From Eubacteriales bacterium (GTDB lineage Bacteria > Bacillota > Clostridia > Tissierellales > GPF-1), in contig DAOUQF010000001.1 of the NCBI GenBank assembly GCA_030625815.1, positions 124,001 through 188,000 on the forward strand: DNA of 64,000 nt, written 5' to 3'. Position numbers and translations under genes: made by a program. This document shows positions 8,464 to 16,331 of this stretch, piece by piece; positions within the stretch are counted from its first letter, which is position 1, and every line of letters begins with the position of its first letter. Below the pieces are notes generated by a model. That model had not been told where the DNA came from and did no database searches. It was given only the letters and a program-made list of their open reading frames with translations.

Positions 8464-8967
8464 ATGACATATACAGTTGGTATTATAGTGGCGAGTGATA
8501 AGGGTTCGCGCGGCGAGCGCGTGGATCGAAGCGGGGAAGTGATTCGTGAGATGATGATCGCGTACGGTTATACCGTTGCTGAGAAAGTGATCATCCCTGA
8601 TGAATTTGAAGAGCTAAAAGATATGATGATTCGGATGAGCGACGAAAAAAAGGTTCATCTGATTTTATCCACTGGCGGAACAGGATTTTCTCCGCGCGAT
8701 GTGACGCCGGAAGCAACATTGGCTGTGATCGAGCGAGAGACGCCGGGGATTCCCGAGGCCATGCGCCAGGCTTCCCTTGCTATCACGCCAAAGGCAATGC
8801 TTTCCAGGGGGCGAGCGGGGATTCGAAAGCGAACCTTGATTATTAATCTTCCCGGAAGTCCGAAGGCTGTAAAAGAGAATCTGGAAGTCGTCTTGCAAGC
8901 CCTCGAGCACGGACTTGATATCTTAAACGAAAAGACAAGCGAATGTGCGACGCCGATGGATCAATAG
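8464..8967 (+). CDS. MogA/MoaB-type molybdopterin adenylyltransferase
   Basis: A 167-residue MoCF-binding domain protein expected to adenylate molybdopterin with ATP before metal insertion by MoeA. The diagnostic STGGTGFSPRDVTPEAT segment lies near residues 77-93, and a C-terminal NLPGSPKAVKENLE stretch is typical of MogA/MoaB. ATG 8464 follows GAGGTG at 8453-8458. It is the last gene of the cofactor cluster, and a hairpin terminator follows. MogA and MoaB cannot be separated by eye. Confidence 0.9.
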   Translation: MTYTVGIIVASDKGSRGERVDRSGEVIREMMIAYGYTVAEKVIIPDEFEELKDMMIRMSDEKKVHLILSTGGTGFSPRDVTPEATLAVIERETPGIPEAMRQASLAITPKAMLSRGRAGIRKRTLIINLPGSPKAVKENLEVVLQALEHGLDILNEKTSECATPMDQ

Positions 8968-8982
8968 AAAGATTGCAATATT

Positions 8983-9022
8983 AAAAAGACCAGTGGGACT
9001 ATTTCATTCCCAGTGGTCTTTT
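8983..9022. terminator. Terminator after the cofactor operon, probably bidirectional
   Basis: AAAAAGACCAGTGGGA pairs with TCCCAGTGGTCTTTT with one mismatch around a short loop. A-rich and T-rich flanks suit both mogA on the plus strand and the acetyltransferase on the minus strand. Confidence 0.8.
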
Positions 9023-9031
9023 GTGTTTGAA

Positions 9032-9463
9032 TTAGAATGCTTTTTTGCACCAATACAGGTCTTGGCCTGTGATGTGATTCTCGATTAAGTTCACCTTGAA
9101 TCCAGATTTTTTAAAATAGTTTTTTTGAGTGTGATTGACTTCAGCGGCGAGTTCATGCACATGTTCCAGTTCGCAGATTTCTTTCATCAAGTTTTTTGCG
9201 TATCCTTTGCCGCGATACTCTTTCAAAAAGGCAAGGTGCAAAATTACAAGGCGTTTGTTTGCGATTTTTCTCATGCCGATAATACCGATGATTTTTTCGT
9301 CTTCTTTTGCGATATAGAATCGGCCTTGTTGCTGGGCATAGATGCCTTGCGCAACATTTTGAACAGCACCGGTAGTCGATTTAAAAAGCGACATTCCAAC
9401 AAGTTCGGCGATCTCGCGATTCGCTAGAATCTCGGACGGGGTTGTGATTTTTTCAATATTCAT
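9032..9463 (-). CDS. GNAT-family N-acetyltransferase
   Basis: A 143-residue protein with the GNAT fold. The central strands are followed by the acetyl-CoA pyrophosphate-binding motif YRGKGYAKNL (R-x-x-G-x-A/G) and an alpha helix. The C-terminal half has the NYFKKSGF pattern (N-x-x-F/Y...GF) common in small-molecule acetyltransferases. A good AGGAGGA site precedes the start on the minus strand. It is divergent from the barnase gene and converges on the cofactor operon. The substrate cannot be predicted. Confidence 0.82.
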   Translation of the reverse strand: MNIEKITTPSEILANREIAELVGMSLFKSTTGAVQNVAQGIYAQQQGRFYIAKEDEKIIGIIGMRKIANKRLVILHLAFLKEYRGKGYAKNLMKEICELEHVHELAAEVNHTQKNYFKKSGFKVNLIENHITGQDLYWCKKAF

Positions 9464-9581
9464 CTATTCCTCCTGAAGGAAATTATTTTTATTCGCAACT
9501 TATTGTAACACAAAATTCAATTGAGCGTGGCTGAATCCTTTTGGGTACATATAGAGAAGATTGGAAACACTGGAGGGAACG

Positions 9582-10079
9582 ATGCAAAAGAGAATATTGA
9601 TCGGTTTTTTAATTCTATTCTTGGCAGTCCTGGGGATGAACGGATGTGCGTCTGGAATACCGGATGAAACAAATCATGTGGAACCACTTGAAGAGTCGGT
9701 TGCTATTGAAGCGTTGGTTGCAGAGGAGGGCTTTTATACGAGTCCCGAGAAAGTCGCGGAATACATTCAGCTCTTTGGAAAACTGCCGGGCAACTATTTG
9801 ACGAAAAAAGAAGCGCGGGATTTGGGATGGGTGAGCGAGGACGGAAATCTTTGGGAAGTAACGGATCAAATGAGTATAGGCGGAGATCGGTTTGGCAATC
9901 GGGAAGGTTTGTTGCCGAAGTCGGATGACCGGCAATGGTTTGAATGCGATGCGAATTATACCGGGGGATATCGGGGAGCCGAACGGTTGGTTTTCTCTAA
10001 TGACGGTTTGGTTTTTTATACTGCGGATCATTATGAAAGCTTTGAAGAGATCAGGAGGATCGAGGATGAGAACGATTGA
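9582..10079 (+). CDS. Barnase-family guanyl-specific ribonuclease, predicted lipoprotein
   Basis: A 165-residue secreted ribonuclease toxin of the barnase (N1/T1) family. Residues 1-21 form a signal peptide ending in a lipobox-like MNGC with C22, so the enzyme is probably tethered outside the membrane. The barnase fold covers about 55-160: KLPGNYLTKKEARDLGWV, SIGGDRFGNREGLLP, YTGGYRGAERLVFSND, TADHY. The catalytic set of barnase (E73, R83, R87, H102) maps exactly to E121, R131, R135 and H150. ATG 9582 follows GGAGGG. Its stop overlaps the start of a barstar gene, giving a toxin-antidote pair. Lipid anchoring is unusual, since classic barnase is freely secreted. Confidence 0.93.
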   Translation: MQKRILIGFLILFLAVLGMNGCASGIPDETNHVEPLEESVAIEALVAEEGFYTSPEKVAEYIQLFGKLPGNYLTKKEARDLGWVSEDGNLWEVTDQMSIGGDRFGNREGLLPKSDDRQWFECDANYTGGYRGAERLVFSNDGLVFYTADHYESFEEIRRIEDEND

Positions 10080-10335
10080 AATGGATGGCGGAGAAATGAA
10101 AACAAAATTAAGCGCACATTGCTATATCAAGAAAGCGATGGAATTTCCAGAGTATTATGGAGAAAATCTGGATGCCTTATGGGACTTGCTGTCAACGATT
10201 TCATTGCCGACCACGATTCGGCTTGATCATCGAGAGACGTTAATTGAAAACTTAGGTACTTATGGCGAACGTTTAATTGAGGTGTTTCGCGAGGCGGCTT
10301 TGGAGAATGATTCGCTTTGGATTGAAATTCAATAA
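10066..10335 (+). CDS. Barstar-family ribonuclease inhibitor
   Basis: An 89-residue cytoplasmic inhibitor that should protect the cell from the barnase encoded just upstream. The signature FPEYYGENLDALWD (residues 27-40) carries the barnase-contacting tyrosines and aspartates (Y30, Y31, D36, D40, equivalent to barstar Y29, Y30, D35, D39). A C-terminal VFREA helix is also conserved. The start ATG 10066 lies inside the barnase gene (14-bp overlap) with its own AGGAGG site at 10053-10058, so the two are translationally linked. Confidence 0.93.
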   Translation: MRTIEMDGGEMKTKLSAHCYIKKAMEFPEYYGENLDALWDLLSTISLPTTIRLDHRETLIENLGTYGERLIEVFREAALENDSLWIEIQ

Positions 10336-10343
10336 AATGACAA

Positions 10344-10374
10344 GAAAGCAAGTCAAACGGCTTGCTTTCATTTT
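10344..10374 (+). terminator. Rho-independent terminator after barstar
   Basis: GAAAGCAAG (10344-10352) pairs perfectly with CTTGCTTTC (10361-10369), followed by ATTTT. Confidence 0.85.
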
Positions 10375-10409
10375 GCGAATCGAGAGGTATCGCTATAAAT
10401 TGGTTAAGT

Positions 10410-10439
10410 TTGACAGAAATCAAGGAAACTGGCTACAAT
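10410..10439 (+). promoter_or_regulatory. Sigma-A promoter of the TIM-barrel/AraC gene
   Basis: TTGACA at 10410-10415 and TACAAT at 10434-10439 are separated by 18 bp. The gene starts at 10468. Confidence 0.7.
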
Positions 10440-10467
10440 TAGTGTATAGTTCGGAAAGGGGATCATT

Positions 10468-11652
10468 ATGGAGCGAAAACAAATTTTGATGCGATTAAAA
10501 CGAGAGTGCAAAGCGCGTCGTCAAATCATTGGCGTAGCGGTAGGCGCGGGCATTACGGCCAAGTATGCAGTGCGGGGCGGCGCGGATTTGATTTTTGTTT
10601 TAAGTTCCGGAAAGTTTCGGCAAATGGGGGTGGGATCCCTGGGTGCTTATCTTCCCTTTGCCAATAGCAACGCCATGGTGATGGAAATCGGCCTGAGGGA
10701 AGTAAAGCCATTGGTTCGAGATATTCCTGTGATTTTTGGCCTCAATGCGACGGATCCGTTAATCGAGTTGGAGCGATATATCGAAAAAATAAAAGTTGCG
10801 GGATTTGATGGCATTAACAATTATCCGACGATCGGATTGGTCGATGGCCAGTATCGCGAATATATGGAAGAACACGAAATCACCTTTCAAAAGGAGGTGG
10901 AAGCCATGCGTATCGCACATCAAAAAGGGCTATTTACCGTTGCTTTTGTTTTTGACGAAGTGCAAACACGGGCAATGTTGGATGTGGAAGTCGATGTGCT
11001 TTGTGTTCATTTGGGATTGACGGCGGGCGGTGTTCTGGGCGCGAAAAAGGTGTTATCTTTGGAAAATGCCCAACGGCGAGCCAAGGAATTGTTCGAGGTT
11101 TGCGATCGGGAGAGAGCGAATGCTTTGAAGATGGTATACGGAGGTCCGATTCAAACCCCAATCGATGTGCAATATATGCATCAACATACGCAGATGGACG
11201 GGTATATCGGCGGATCCTCCTTTGAGCGAATTCCATCAGAAAAAGTCATCACAAATATCACCCATGCCTTTAAGCAGTCTGATCGGTTGGAGTCCGATGA
11301 TTTGATGGCAAAAATGTTGGATGGGATTACGAAGCATTATGAATATGTTGATTTTGTAAAGCGGTATATTGCGGAACACTATCAGCAAGAGGTGTCCCTG
11401 CGGGAAATTGCAGAAATTGCCCATGTTTCTTCCGCTCATTTGAGCCGATTGTTTCGAAAAGAGGTTGGGAGCAATTTTAGAAACTATCTGTTGGAATATC
11501 GCATGCATCAGGCGGCAAAGCTCTTTCAGGAAAAACCATTGAAATGTATGGAAGTTGCCAAACTGGTCGGCTATCAAGACTATTTTCAATTCAGCAAAAT
11601 GTTCAAAAAGGTCATTGGCGTCAGTCCAAGAGAGTATCAACAAAATTTGTGA
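10468..11652 (+). CDS. TIM-barrel (PEP hydrolase-like) sensor fused to an AraC HTH
   Basis: A 394-residue regulator. Residues 1 to about 275 match the TIM-barrel 'signal transduction / phosphoenolpyruvate hydrolase-like' family (GAGITAKYAVRGGAD, SSGKFRQMGVGSL, NNYPTIGLVDG, GGSSFERIPSEK). Residues about 300-394 form an AraC/XylS DNA-binding domain with two HTH motifs (SLREIAEIAHVSSAHLSRLF; YQDYFQFSKMFKK). The barrel is a paralogue of the enzyme encoded at 13056-13889, so the regulator may sense the same ligand. It has its own promoter and terminator and precedes the two genes it probably controls. Confidence 0.87.
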   Translation: MERKQILMRLKRECKARRQIIGVAVGAGITAKYAVRGGADLIFVLSSGKFRQMGVGSLGAYLPFANSNAMVMEIGLREVKPLVRDIPVIFGLNATDPLIELERYIEKIKVAGFDGINNYPTIGLVDGQYREYMEEHEITFQKEVEAMRIAHQKGLFTVAFVFDEVQTRAMLDVEVDVLCVHLGLTAGGVLGAKKVLSLENAQRRAKELFEVCDRERANALKMVYGGPIQTPIDVQYMHQHTQMDGYIGGSSFERIPSEKVITNITHAFKQSDRLESDDLMAKMLDGITKHYEYVDFVKRYIAEHYQQEVSLREIAEIAHVSSAHLSRLFRKEVGSNFRNYLLEYRMHQAAKLFQEKPLKCMEVAKLVGYQDYFQFSKMFKKVIGVSPREYQQNL

Positions 11653-11659
11653 AATCAGT

Positions 11660-11684
11660 AAACCCACAAGCTGTGGGTTTTCTT
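11660..11684 (+). terminator. Rho-independent terminator after the AraC-type gene
   Basis: AAACCCACA (11660-11668) pairs perfectly with TGTGGGTTT (11672-11680) around loop AGC, followed by TCTT. Confidence 0.8.
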
Positions 11685-11764
11685 GCGCGAAACAAAGAGC
11701 GAAAATTCTGAATACAATCACAATAACACAAATTTGTATCTTATAAACACATGTCAAACAATAT

Positions 11765-11781
11765 CGGTAAACGTTATCATT
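11765..11781 (+). promoter_or_regulatory. Possible cre (CcpA) site upstream of the Tm-1-like operon
   Basis: The 17-mer contains AAACGTTATCATT and differs from the cre consensus WTGNAARCGNWWWCAWW at two 5' positions. It shares twelve consecutive bases with the stronger cre site at 54080-54096. It lies 34 bp before the ATG at 11815. Confidence 0.5.
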
Positions 11782-11814
11782 AAATTGCAGGAAAAATTGA
11801 GAAGGAGGGATTGA

Positions 11815-13029
11815 ATGAAAACTATAGCAATAGCAGGTACCTTTGATTCGAAGGGAAAAGAATTTTTGTTTTTGAAGCATGCCTTAGAGGAATTTGGACT
11901 TCAGACATTAATGATTCATACAGGTGTGTTTGAACCTGCCTTTGAACCGGATGTGTCAAATCGGGAAGTCGCCGCTGCAGTCGGTGAAGATATTGATGCA
12001 ATTGCAGAAAAGAAAGATCGCGCTTGGGCGACGGAAGTGCTTTCAAAGGGGATGGCGGAACTCTTGCCGAAACTCTACGAGCAGGGCATGTTTGACGGTG
12101 TGATTTCATTGGGTGGAAGCGGTGGAACCTCGTTGGTGACACCTGCCATGCAGAAGATTCCCATTGGCGTGCCGAAGATCATGGTTTCAACGGTAGCGGT
12201 GGGGAATACAGAGCAATATGTCGGGACCAGTGATATTTTGATGATGCCGTCAATTGTTGATGTTGCGGGTTTGAATTCCATATCGACTAAAATCTTTACA
12301 AATGCAGCAGCGGCGATGGCGGGGATGTTGACCTTTGAATCGGAACGAGAGGTTGAGAAGAAGCCTCTGATTGCAGCCACCATGTTTGGTGTGACGACAC
12401 CTTGTGTGGAATTCGCGCGGGCTTATCTGGAAAAAGAAGGTTATGAAGTTTTGACATTCCATGCAACGGGGGTTGGTGGAAGGGCGATGGAAGCCCTAGT
12501 TGATGCAGGATACATTGAGGGAGTTTTAGATATTACAACGACTGAATGGTGCGATGAGGTTGTCGGCGGGGTTTTGGCCGCGGGACCAAATCGTCTAGAG
12601 GCTGCAGGGAAAAAAGGGATCCCACAGGTTGTTTCTGTTGGCGCCCTGGATATGGTGAATTATGGCGCGATCGACACGGTGCCAGAGGAGCATAAGAAGC
12701 GCAATCTATACAAGCATAATCCAATGGTAACCTTGATGCGAACCTCCGTTGAAGAAAATCAAAAGATCGGTAAGAAAATCGTGGAGAAGCTAAATATGGC
12801 AAACGGGCCTACAGCACTTATATTGCCGCTGAAAGGTGTTTCCATGATCGATGCGGAAGGCCAGCCATTCCATGGGGTACAGGAAGATGCCGTGTTATTT
12901 GATGTGCTTCGAAACGGAATCGATCGAGATGTTGTTGAGTTGATTGAAATGCCGAACCACATTAACGATCAAATTTTCGCTGAAGCGGCGGCGCAACGTC
13001 TATTGGATTTATTAAGGGAAAACAAATAA
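11815..13029 (+). CDS. Tm-1-like ATP-binding domain protein (UPF0261)
   Basis: A 404-residue protein of the UPF0261/Tm-1-like family. The N-terminal domain (about 1-180) opens with [10 protein letters not shown] and includes a glycine-rich [15 protein letters not shown] stretch; the C-terminal domain contains [18 protein letters not shown] and [16 protein letters not shown]. In plants the tomato virus-resistance protein Tm-1 combines this domain with a TIM barrel in one chain; here the barrel is the next gene. The biochemical reaction is not established for bacterial members. It starts at ATG 11815 after AAGGAGGG. Confidence 0.88.
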   Translation: MKTIAIAGTFDSKGKEFLFLKHALEEFGLQTLMIHTGVFEPAFEPDVSNREVAAAVGEDIDAIAEKKDRAWATEVLSKGMAELLPKLYEQGMFDGVISLGGSGGTSLVTPAMQKIPIGVPKIMVSTVAVGNTEQYVGTSDILMMPSIVDVAGLNSISTKIFTNAAAAMAGMLTFESEREVEKKPLIAATMFGVTTPCVEFARAYLEKEGYEVLTFHATGVGGRAMEALVDAGYIEGVLDITTTEWCDEVVGGVLAAGPNRLEAAGKKGIPQVVSVGALDMVNYGAIDTVPEEHKKRNLYKHNPMVTLMRTSVEENQKIGKKIVEKLNMANGPTALILPLKGVSMIDAEGQPFHGVQEDAVLFDVLRNGIDRDVVELIEMPNHINDQIFAEAAAQRLLDLLRENK

Positions 13030-13055
13030 GTAATCGATTGAAAGGAAGCGTAAAG

Positions 13056-13889
13056 ATGAATAAAATGACGAGACAAGAAATTATGGATCGATATCGTGGA
13101 ATCGTTGCGAGTGGAGATATTTTAGTTGGTGTTGGCGCGGGTACTGGGATTACTGCCAAAAGTAGTGAAGCTGGCGGTGCGAATATGTTGATCATCTACA
13201 ATTCAGGTCGCTACAGAATGGCAGGAAGAGGATCCTTGGCGGGATTGATGTCTTACGGTGATGCAAATAAAATTGTTGTGGAAATGGCAGCAGAGGTATT
13301 GCCGGTTGTCGTAGATACGCCAGTGCTGGCTGGGGTATGCGGAACGGATCCATTTCGTTTGATGGAAGTGTTCTTGAAAGAATTAAAAGACATGGGGTTC
13401 AGTGGCGTGCAGAATTTTCCAACCGTTGGATTGATCGATGGCGTTTTCCGTCAGAATCTTGAAGAAACGGGAATGGGTTATGGGTTAGAGGTTGAAATGA
13501 TTCGAAAGGCGCATGAATTGGATCTATTGACGACTCCTTATGTATTTGATCCGGATCAAGCGCGGGCAATGGCGGAAGCCGGTGCGGACATCCTGGTTGC
13601 GCATATGGGTTTGACAACGAAGGGAACAATCGGGGCGAAAACGGCATTGACGCTAGATGATTGCATCGTTAAGATTAAAGCGATTATGGAAGCGGGCCGC
13701 GCAGTGAATCCTGATCTGATGGTCATTTGTCATGGCGGGCCAATTGCGGAACCGAAAGATGCAAAATATGTAATCGACCGCATTAAAGACATTGACGGCT
13801 TCTTTGGTGCATCCAGCATCGAACGATTTGCAGCTGAAAAGTCAATCAAGGCGCAAACGGAGAAATTCAAGAAAATTCAAAGATCGTAA
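13056..13889 (+). CDS. TIM-barrel PEP hydrolase-like protein
   Basis: A 277-residue single-domain TIM barrel of the phosphoenolpyruvate hydrolase-like family ([70 protein letters not shown]). ATG 13056 follows AAAGGAAG at 13040-13047; an in-frame TTG at 13038 overlaps that site and is rejected. It is 26 bp after the UPF0261 gene, forming a two-gene operon equivalent to the two halves of plant Tm-1. The family name derives from structural genomics; the true substrate in this context is unknown. Confidence 0.87.
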   Translation: MNKMTRQEIMDRYRGIVASGDILVGVGAGTGITAKSSEAGGANMLIIYNSGRYRMAGRGSLAGLMSYGDANKIVVEMAAEVLPVVVDTPVLAGVCGTDPFRLMEVFLKELKDMGFSGVQNFPTVGLIDGVFRQNLEETGMGYGLEVEMIRKAHELDLLTTPYVFDPDQARAMAEAGADILVAHMGLTTKGTIGAKTALTLDDCIVKIKAIMEAGRAVNPDLMVICHGGPIAEPKDAKYVIDRIKDIDGFFGASSIERFAAEKSIKAQTEKFKKIQRS

Positions 13890-13906
13890 AACGATAGATA
13901 TTGAAA

Positions 13907-13939
13907 GGGTTCTGTATCATGCAGAACTCATTCTTTTTT
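13907..13939 (+). terminator. Rho-independent terminator of the Tm-1-like operon
   Basis: GGGTTCTG (13907-13914) pairs with CAGAACTC (13922-13929) and is followed by ATTCTTTTTTG. Confidence 0.8.
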
Positions 13940-14070
13940 GCTCGGAAACAGATTGAGCTTGCGATGAGAAGGTTAGTTTGACGAGAAAACAATGGAAAAC
14001 AGGTTGATTTTGATTGGATAAAAATATATGGGAATTTTATTGGATTTCAGAGGTTGAAATTTCAAAATTA

Positions 14071-14099
14071 TTGAAAATTTTATTCTACAGTGATATACT
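14071..14099 (+). promoter_or_regulatory. Sigma-A promoter of the c-di-GMP riboswitch transcript
   Basis: TTGAAA at 14071-14076 and TATACT at 14094-14099 are spaced by 17 bp. The riboswitch begins about 10 bp downstream. Confidence 0.75.
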
Positions 14100-14107
14100 A
14101 AAAAAGT

Positions 14108-14192
14108 ATCCGATAATGGCAAACTTGTTGAAAAACAAGGACGCAAAACTATAGGGCCTTACTCATTGAGTTGGTAGCCAGTTGCCGAAGAG
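14108..14192 (+). ncRNA. Cyclic di-GMP-I riboswitch (GEMM-I)
   Basis: The class-I signature is clear: GATAATGGCAAAC at 14112-14124, a GAAA-type tetraloop hairpin, GGACGCAAAACTATAGGGCC at 14139-14158, then GGTAGCCAGTTGCCGAA ending near 14189. It lies between a sigma-A promoter and a strong terminator, 90 bp before a secreted repeat protein. Binding of c-di-GMP therefore probably decides read-through into that gene. Whether it is an ON or OFF switch needs the competing pairing to be worked out. Confidence 0.92.
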
Positions 14193-14202
14193 TCAAAGCG
14201 AT

Positions 14203-14240
14203 TTGAATTCTTCTACACTTGCTGTAGGAGAATTTTTTTG
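14203..14240 (+). terminator. Riboswitch-controlled terminator
   Basis: GAATTCTTCTACA pairs with TGTAGGAGAATTT (one G-U pair) around a 5-base loop and runs into TTTTTTT. It lies directly after the c-di-GMP aptamer. Confidence 0.85.
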
Positions 14241-14283
14241 GCTTTCATTTCGGATCTCCAAAAATTTTTGAAGGAGGTTTATG

Positions 14284-15273
14284 ATGAAAAGCAGAAAAGT
14301 GATGACATGTGTTTTACTGATTATGATGGTGGTGTCATGGTTTGGGGCATCCGGTTTCGCAGACGAAACGGTCCCTGCAACGGAGGATCCGGCGACAGCT
14401 GCGGAAGAGCCTGTAGGCGAACCGGTTGAAGAACCGGAAGCTGAACCAGTGGCAGAACCGGAAGTTGGGTATCTTCGTTTTGATCTGGAGGAAGATTTGG
14501 TCTTTAGCATTGAAGATGGAGTGATTGTTGGAGTCACATCCGAGTTGAATTTTCATGCGGAGGAGCCGACTGAACCAACGGAGCCGGTAGAAGATCCGGT
14601 GGAACCAGAGGATCCAGCGACAGAACCAGAGGATCCAGCAACAGAACCAGCAGATCCAGCAACAGAACCAGCGGATCCAGCAACGGAACCAGCGGATCCA
14701 GCAACAGAACCAACGGATCCAGCAACGGAACCAACGGATCCAGCAACGGAACCAGCGGATCCAGCAACGGAACCAGCGGATCCAGCGACGGAACCAGCGG
14801 ATCCAGCGACAGAACCAGCGGATCCAGCGACAGAACCTGTAGATCCATATGCGGCATACCTTGGATTACCTGTTGCGGAGGGGATTGATCTGCTATTAGC
14901 GGGAACTGAGGTTGAAGGTCCTATTTCACTCGATATCTTTGCGGATGGTGTGACAGCTGAAGCGGTGAAGGCATTGTTGGAAGAAGGGTATGGCGATTTG
15001 TTGAAACTTAATGCTGTTGCCTTGGACAGTGAAAATCCAAATGCAGAGAGATTTGTCAACGCTGCGATTTATCGCATTACTCCCGGCAAAATGAATTTGC
15101 TTGAGAAATTGGGCGCTTATTTCGATGAGTCGGAAATTGACTACGCAGCATGGTCGGTGCTATCGGTAAAAGAAATCCAATCAATGACAAAAATGAAACC
15201 TGCTCAGGCTCCAACTGCTGCAAAAGAGAAAGTGAAAACCAATAACGGTAAGGCAAAAACAAAAAACAAATAA
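14284..15273 (+). CDS. Secreted protein with EPADPAT heptad repeats
   Basis: A protein of 329 residues. It has a signal peptide (hydrophobic core VLLIMMVVSWFGASGFA, likely cut before DETV) and an acidic Pro/Glu-rich region. Eleven perfect-length heptads of the form EP(A/E/T)DPAT follow (14602-14832). The C-terminal part is about 140 residues and I do not recognise it; it ends in a very basic KVKTNNGKAKTKNK tail. No LPxTG, S-layer or membrane anchor is visible. The repeat resembles an extended spacer, as in surface proteins. The gene follows a c-di-GMP riboswitch, so a role in adhesion or the sessile switch is likely but inferred. AAGGAGG at 14271 fits ATG 14284 better than ATG 14281. Confidence 0.8.
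   Translation: MKSRKVMTCVLLIMMVVSWFGASGFADETVPATEDPATAAEEPVGEPVEEPEAEPVAEPEVGYLRFDLEEDLVFSIEDGVIVGVTSELNFHAEEPTEPTEPVEDPVEPEDPATEPEDPATEPADPATEPADPATEPADPATEPTDPATEPTDPATEPADPATEPADPATEPADPATEPADPATEPVDPYAAYLGLPVAEGIDLLLAGTEVEGPISLDIFADGVTAEAVKALLEEGYGDLLKLNAVALDSENPNAERFVNAAIYRITPGKMNLLEKLGAYFDESEIDYAAWSVLSVKEIQSMTKMKPAQAPTAAKEKVKTNNGKAKTKNK
14602..14832 (+). repeat. Tandem 21-bp repeat, 11 copies, coding
   Basis: Eleven contiguous 21-bp units encode EP(E/A/T)DPAT. Variant residues run E,E,A,A,A,T,T,A,A,A,A, and synonymous variation is low (mostly gcg/gca and aca/acg), which points to recent expansion. The copy number is a multiple of 21 bp, so length changes keep the frame. Confidence 0.95.
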
Positions 15274-15286
15274 TGATAATCTCTGG

Positions 15287-15318
15287 GGACTCGATTGGAA
15301 TCGAGTCCTTTTTTTTTA
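15287..15318 (+). terminator. Rho-independent terminator after the repeat protein
   Basis: GGACTCGATT pairs perfectly with AATCGAGTCC around a 2-base centre and is followed by TTTTTTTT. Confidence 0.9.
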
Positions 15319-15412
15319 TGAATTGTATATAATAATTTGCAAAAATCGAATTTTCAAGTTTCTAATTTGAACTTATTCCAAGTAAGGGATAGACTCCTTG
15401 GAAGGAGACAGT

Positions 15413-15510
15413 ATGGGAAAATTTATTGTGATGAAAATGAAAAGCGGGACAAAGTTTGATTTAAAAGTGTACGACAGAATGCACCGGTGAGTTCTATTGT
15501 AGAAGAATAG
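15413..15510 (+). pseudogene. Broken DUF1508 (YegP-like) gene with internal deletion
   Basis: A good GGAAGGAGA site precedes ATG 15413. The first 18 residues, MGKFIVMKMKSGTKFDLK, look like the start of a DUF1508/YegP repeat protein. The frame then breaks; shifting frame at 15469 gives VRQNAPVSSIVEE and a stop, which resembles the end of such proteins (SVRKNAP...). The middle of the gene appears deleted out of frame. The in-frame reading as it stands would give only 25 residues (stop 15488-15490). The rest of 15319-15566 shows nothing else I can support. Confidence 0.5.
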
Positions 15511-15566
15511 GGGATCGCCTGGCAAGCAGGCATTGTATGTGTTAGTCGAGTAGGACTGTTTCGAGC

Positions 15567-16142
15567 CTAGAGATTGTTCTTTCCGCCGAGTAGAATTTCA
15601 ATAACTTTGTAGCATCTGCGGACGCTGGTTTCGCTTTTTTTTGCATCCAAAATATAGAGGACATAGCGTCTTTGGGCAGAAGGCGTTTCTGAGCGAAATA
15701 GGACTTCTGCATTTTTTTCTGCAAGGATGATTTGGAAGAAATCAGGGGTTTTAAGCGGGTGTTTTTTTAGCCGTTGATCCTCGGCAATCATCTCATCAAG
15801 TTTTTCAAGCAAGGCGAGTTCAAAGTATTGCAGGCCAAAATCTGTCATTTCATTGTTTTCGATAAGCTCTTTCATGCGGATGATATTGCTGAGAGACCAA
15901 TTGCTCTGTTTCTGACGCGGGGCAAAGTATTGGCGAAATTTTTTCTCGTCATGGCTATGGGTTACGGCGTCAATCCACCCGTAGCAAAGAGCCGTGCGTA
16001 CGGCATCCTCATAGGTAAGACCAAGATGGGCAAACCCTTTCTTGTAAAGATAGATATCGATGCCTTGATGCGTCGCGTGATTTGTTTCCAACCATTCGCA
16101 GAATTCCATTTTTCCGCGAAATTCCATTACCTTCGGCTTCAT
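15567..16142 (-). CDS. YdeI/OmpD-associated family protein
   Basis: A 191-residue cytoplasmic protein resembling the YdeI/OmpD-associated family. Typical features are the N-terminal FREWLE-like segment (FCEWLETNH), the IYLYKKG strand, the YEDAVRTALCYGWIDA block, and the SNWSLSNIIRMKELIENNEMTDFGL segment. ATG 16142 is preferred to ATG 16160 because AGAGGGG lies at a proper distance before it. The function of the family is poorly defined; some members are linked to resistance to peptide antibiotics. It stands alone, convergent with the region of the repeat protein. Confidence 0.8.
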   Translation of the reverse strand: MKPKVMEFRGKMEFCEWLETNHATHQGIDIYLYKKGFAHLGLTYEDAVRTALCYGWIDAVTHSHDEKKFRQYFAPRQKQSNWSLSNIIRMKELIENNEMTDFGLQYFELALLEKLDEMIAEDQRLKKHPLKTPDFFQIILAEKNAEVLFRSETPSAQRRYVLYILDAKKSETSVRRCYKVIEILLGGKNNL

Positions 16143-16331
16143 CTGCACCCCTCTTTTCATGATTCTTTTTTATGGTTCTTATCTTGATTATACAGGAATT
16201 TTACGAATTTATTGTATGGACATGGAATGTTAAAGTTCATCGAGTGAAGCGCACTGTCAAAGGGGGAATGGAAGAATCAATAGGAAAGAGTATCGGCGGG
16301 TATGATATAGGTGAATGGAAAGGAGGAAACG

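Noticed and set aside
14602-14832. CRISPR-like array
   Set aside because: The 21-bp units are directly adjacent with no spacers and encode an in-frame heptad.
14553-15059. 168-residue minus-strand frame with Gly-Ser-Val-Ala repeats
   Set aside because: It is the mirror of the 21-bp coding repeat; the plus strand has the promoter, riboswitch, ribosome site and signal peptide.
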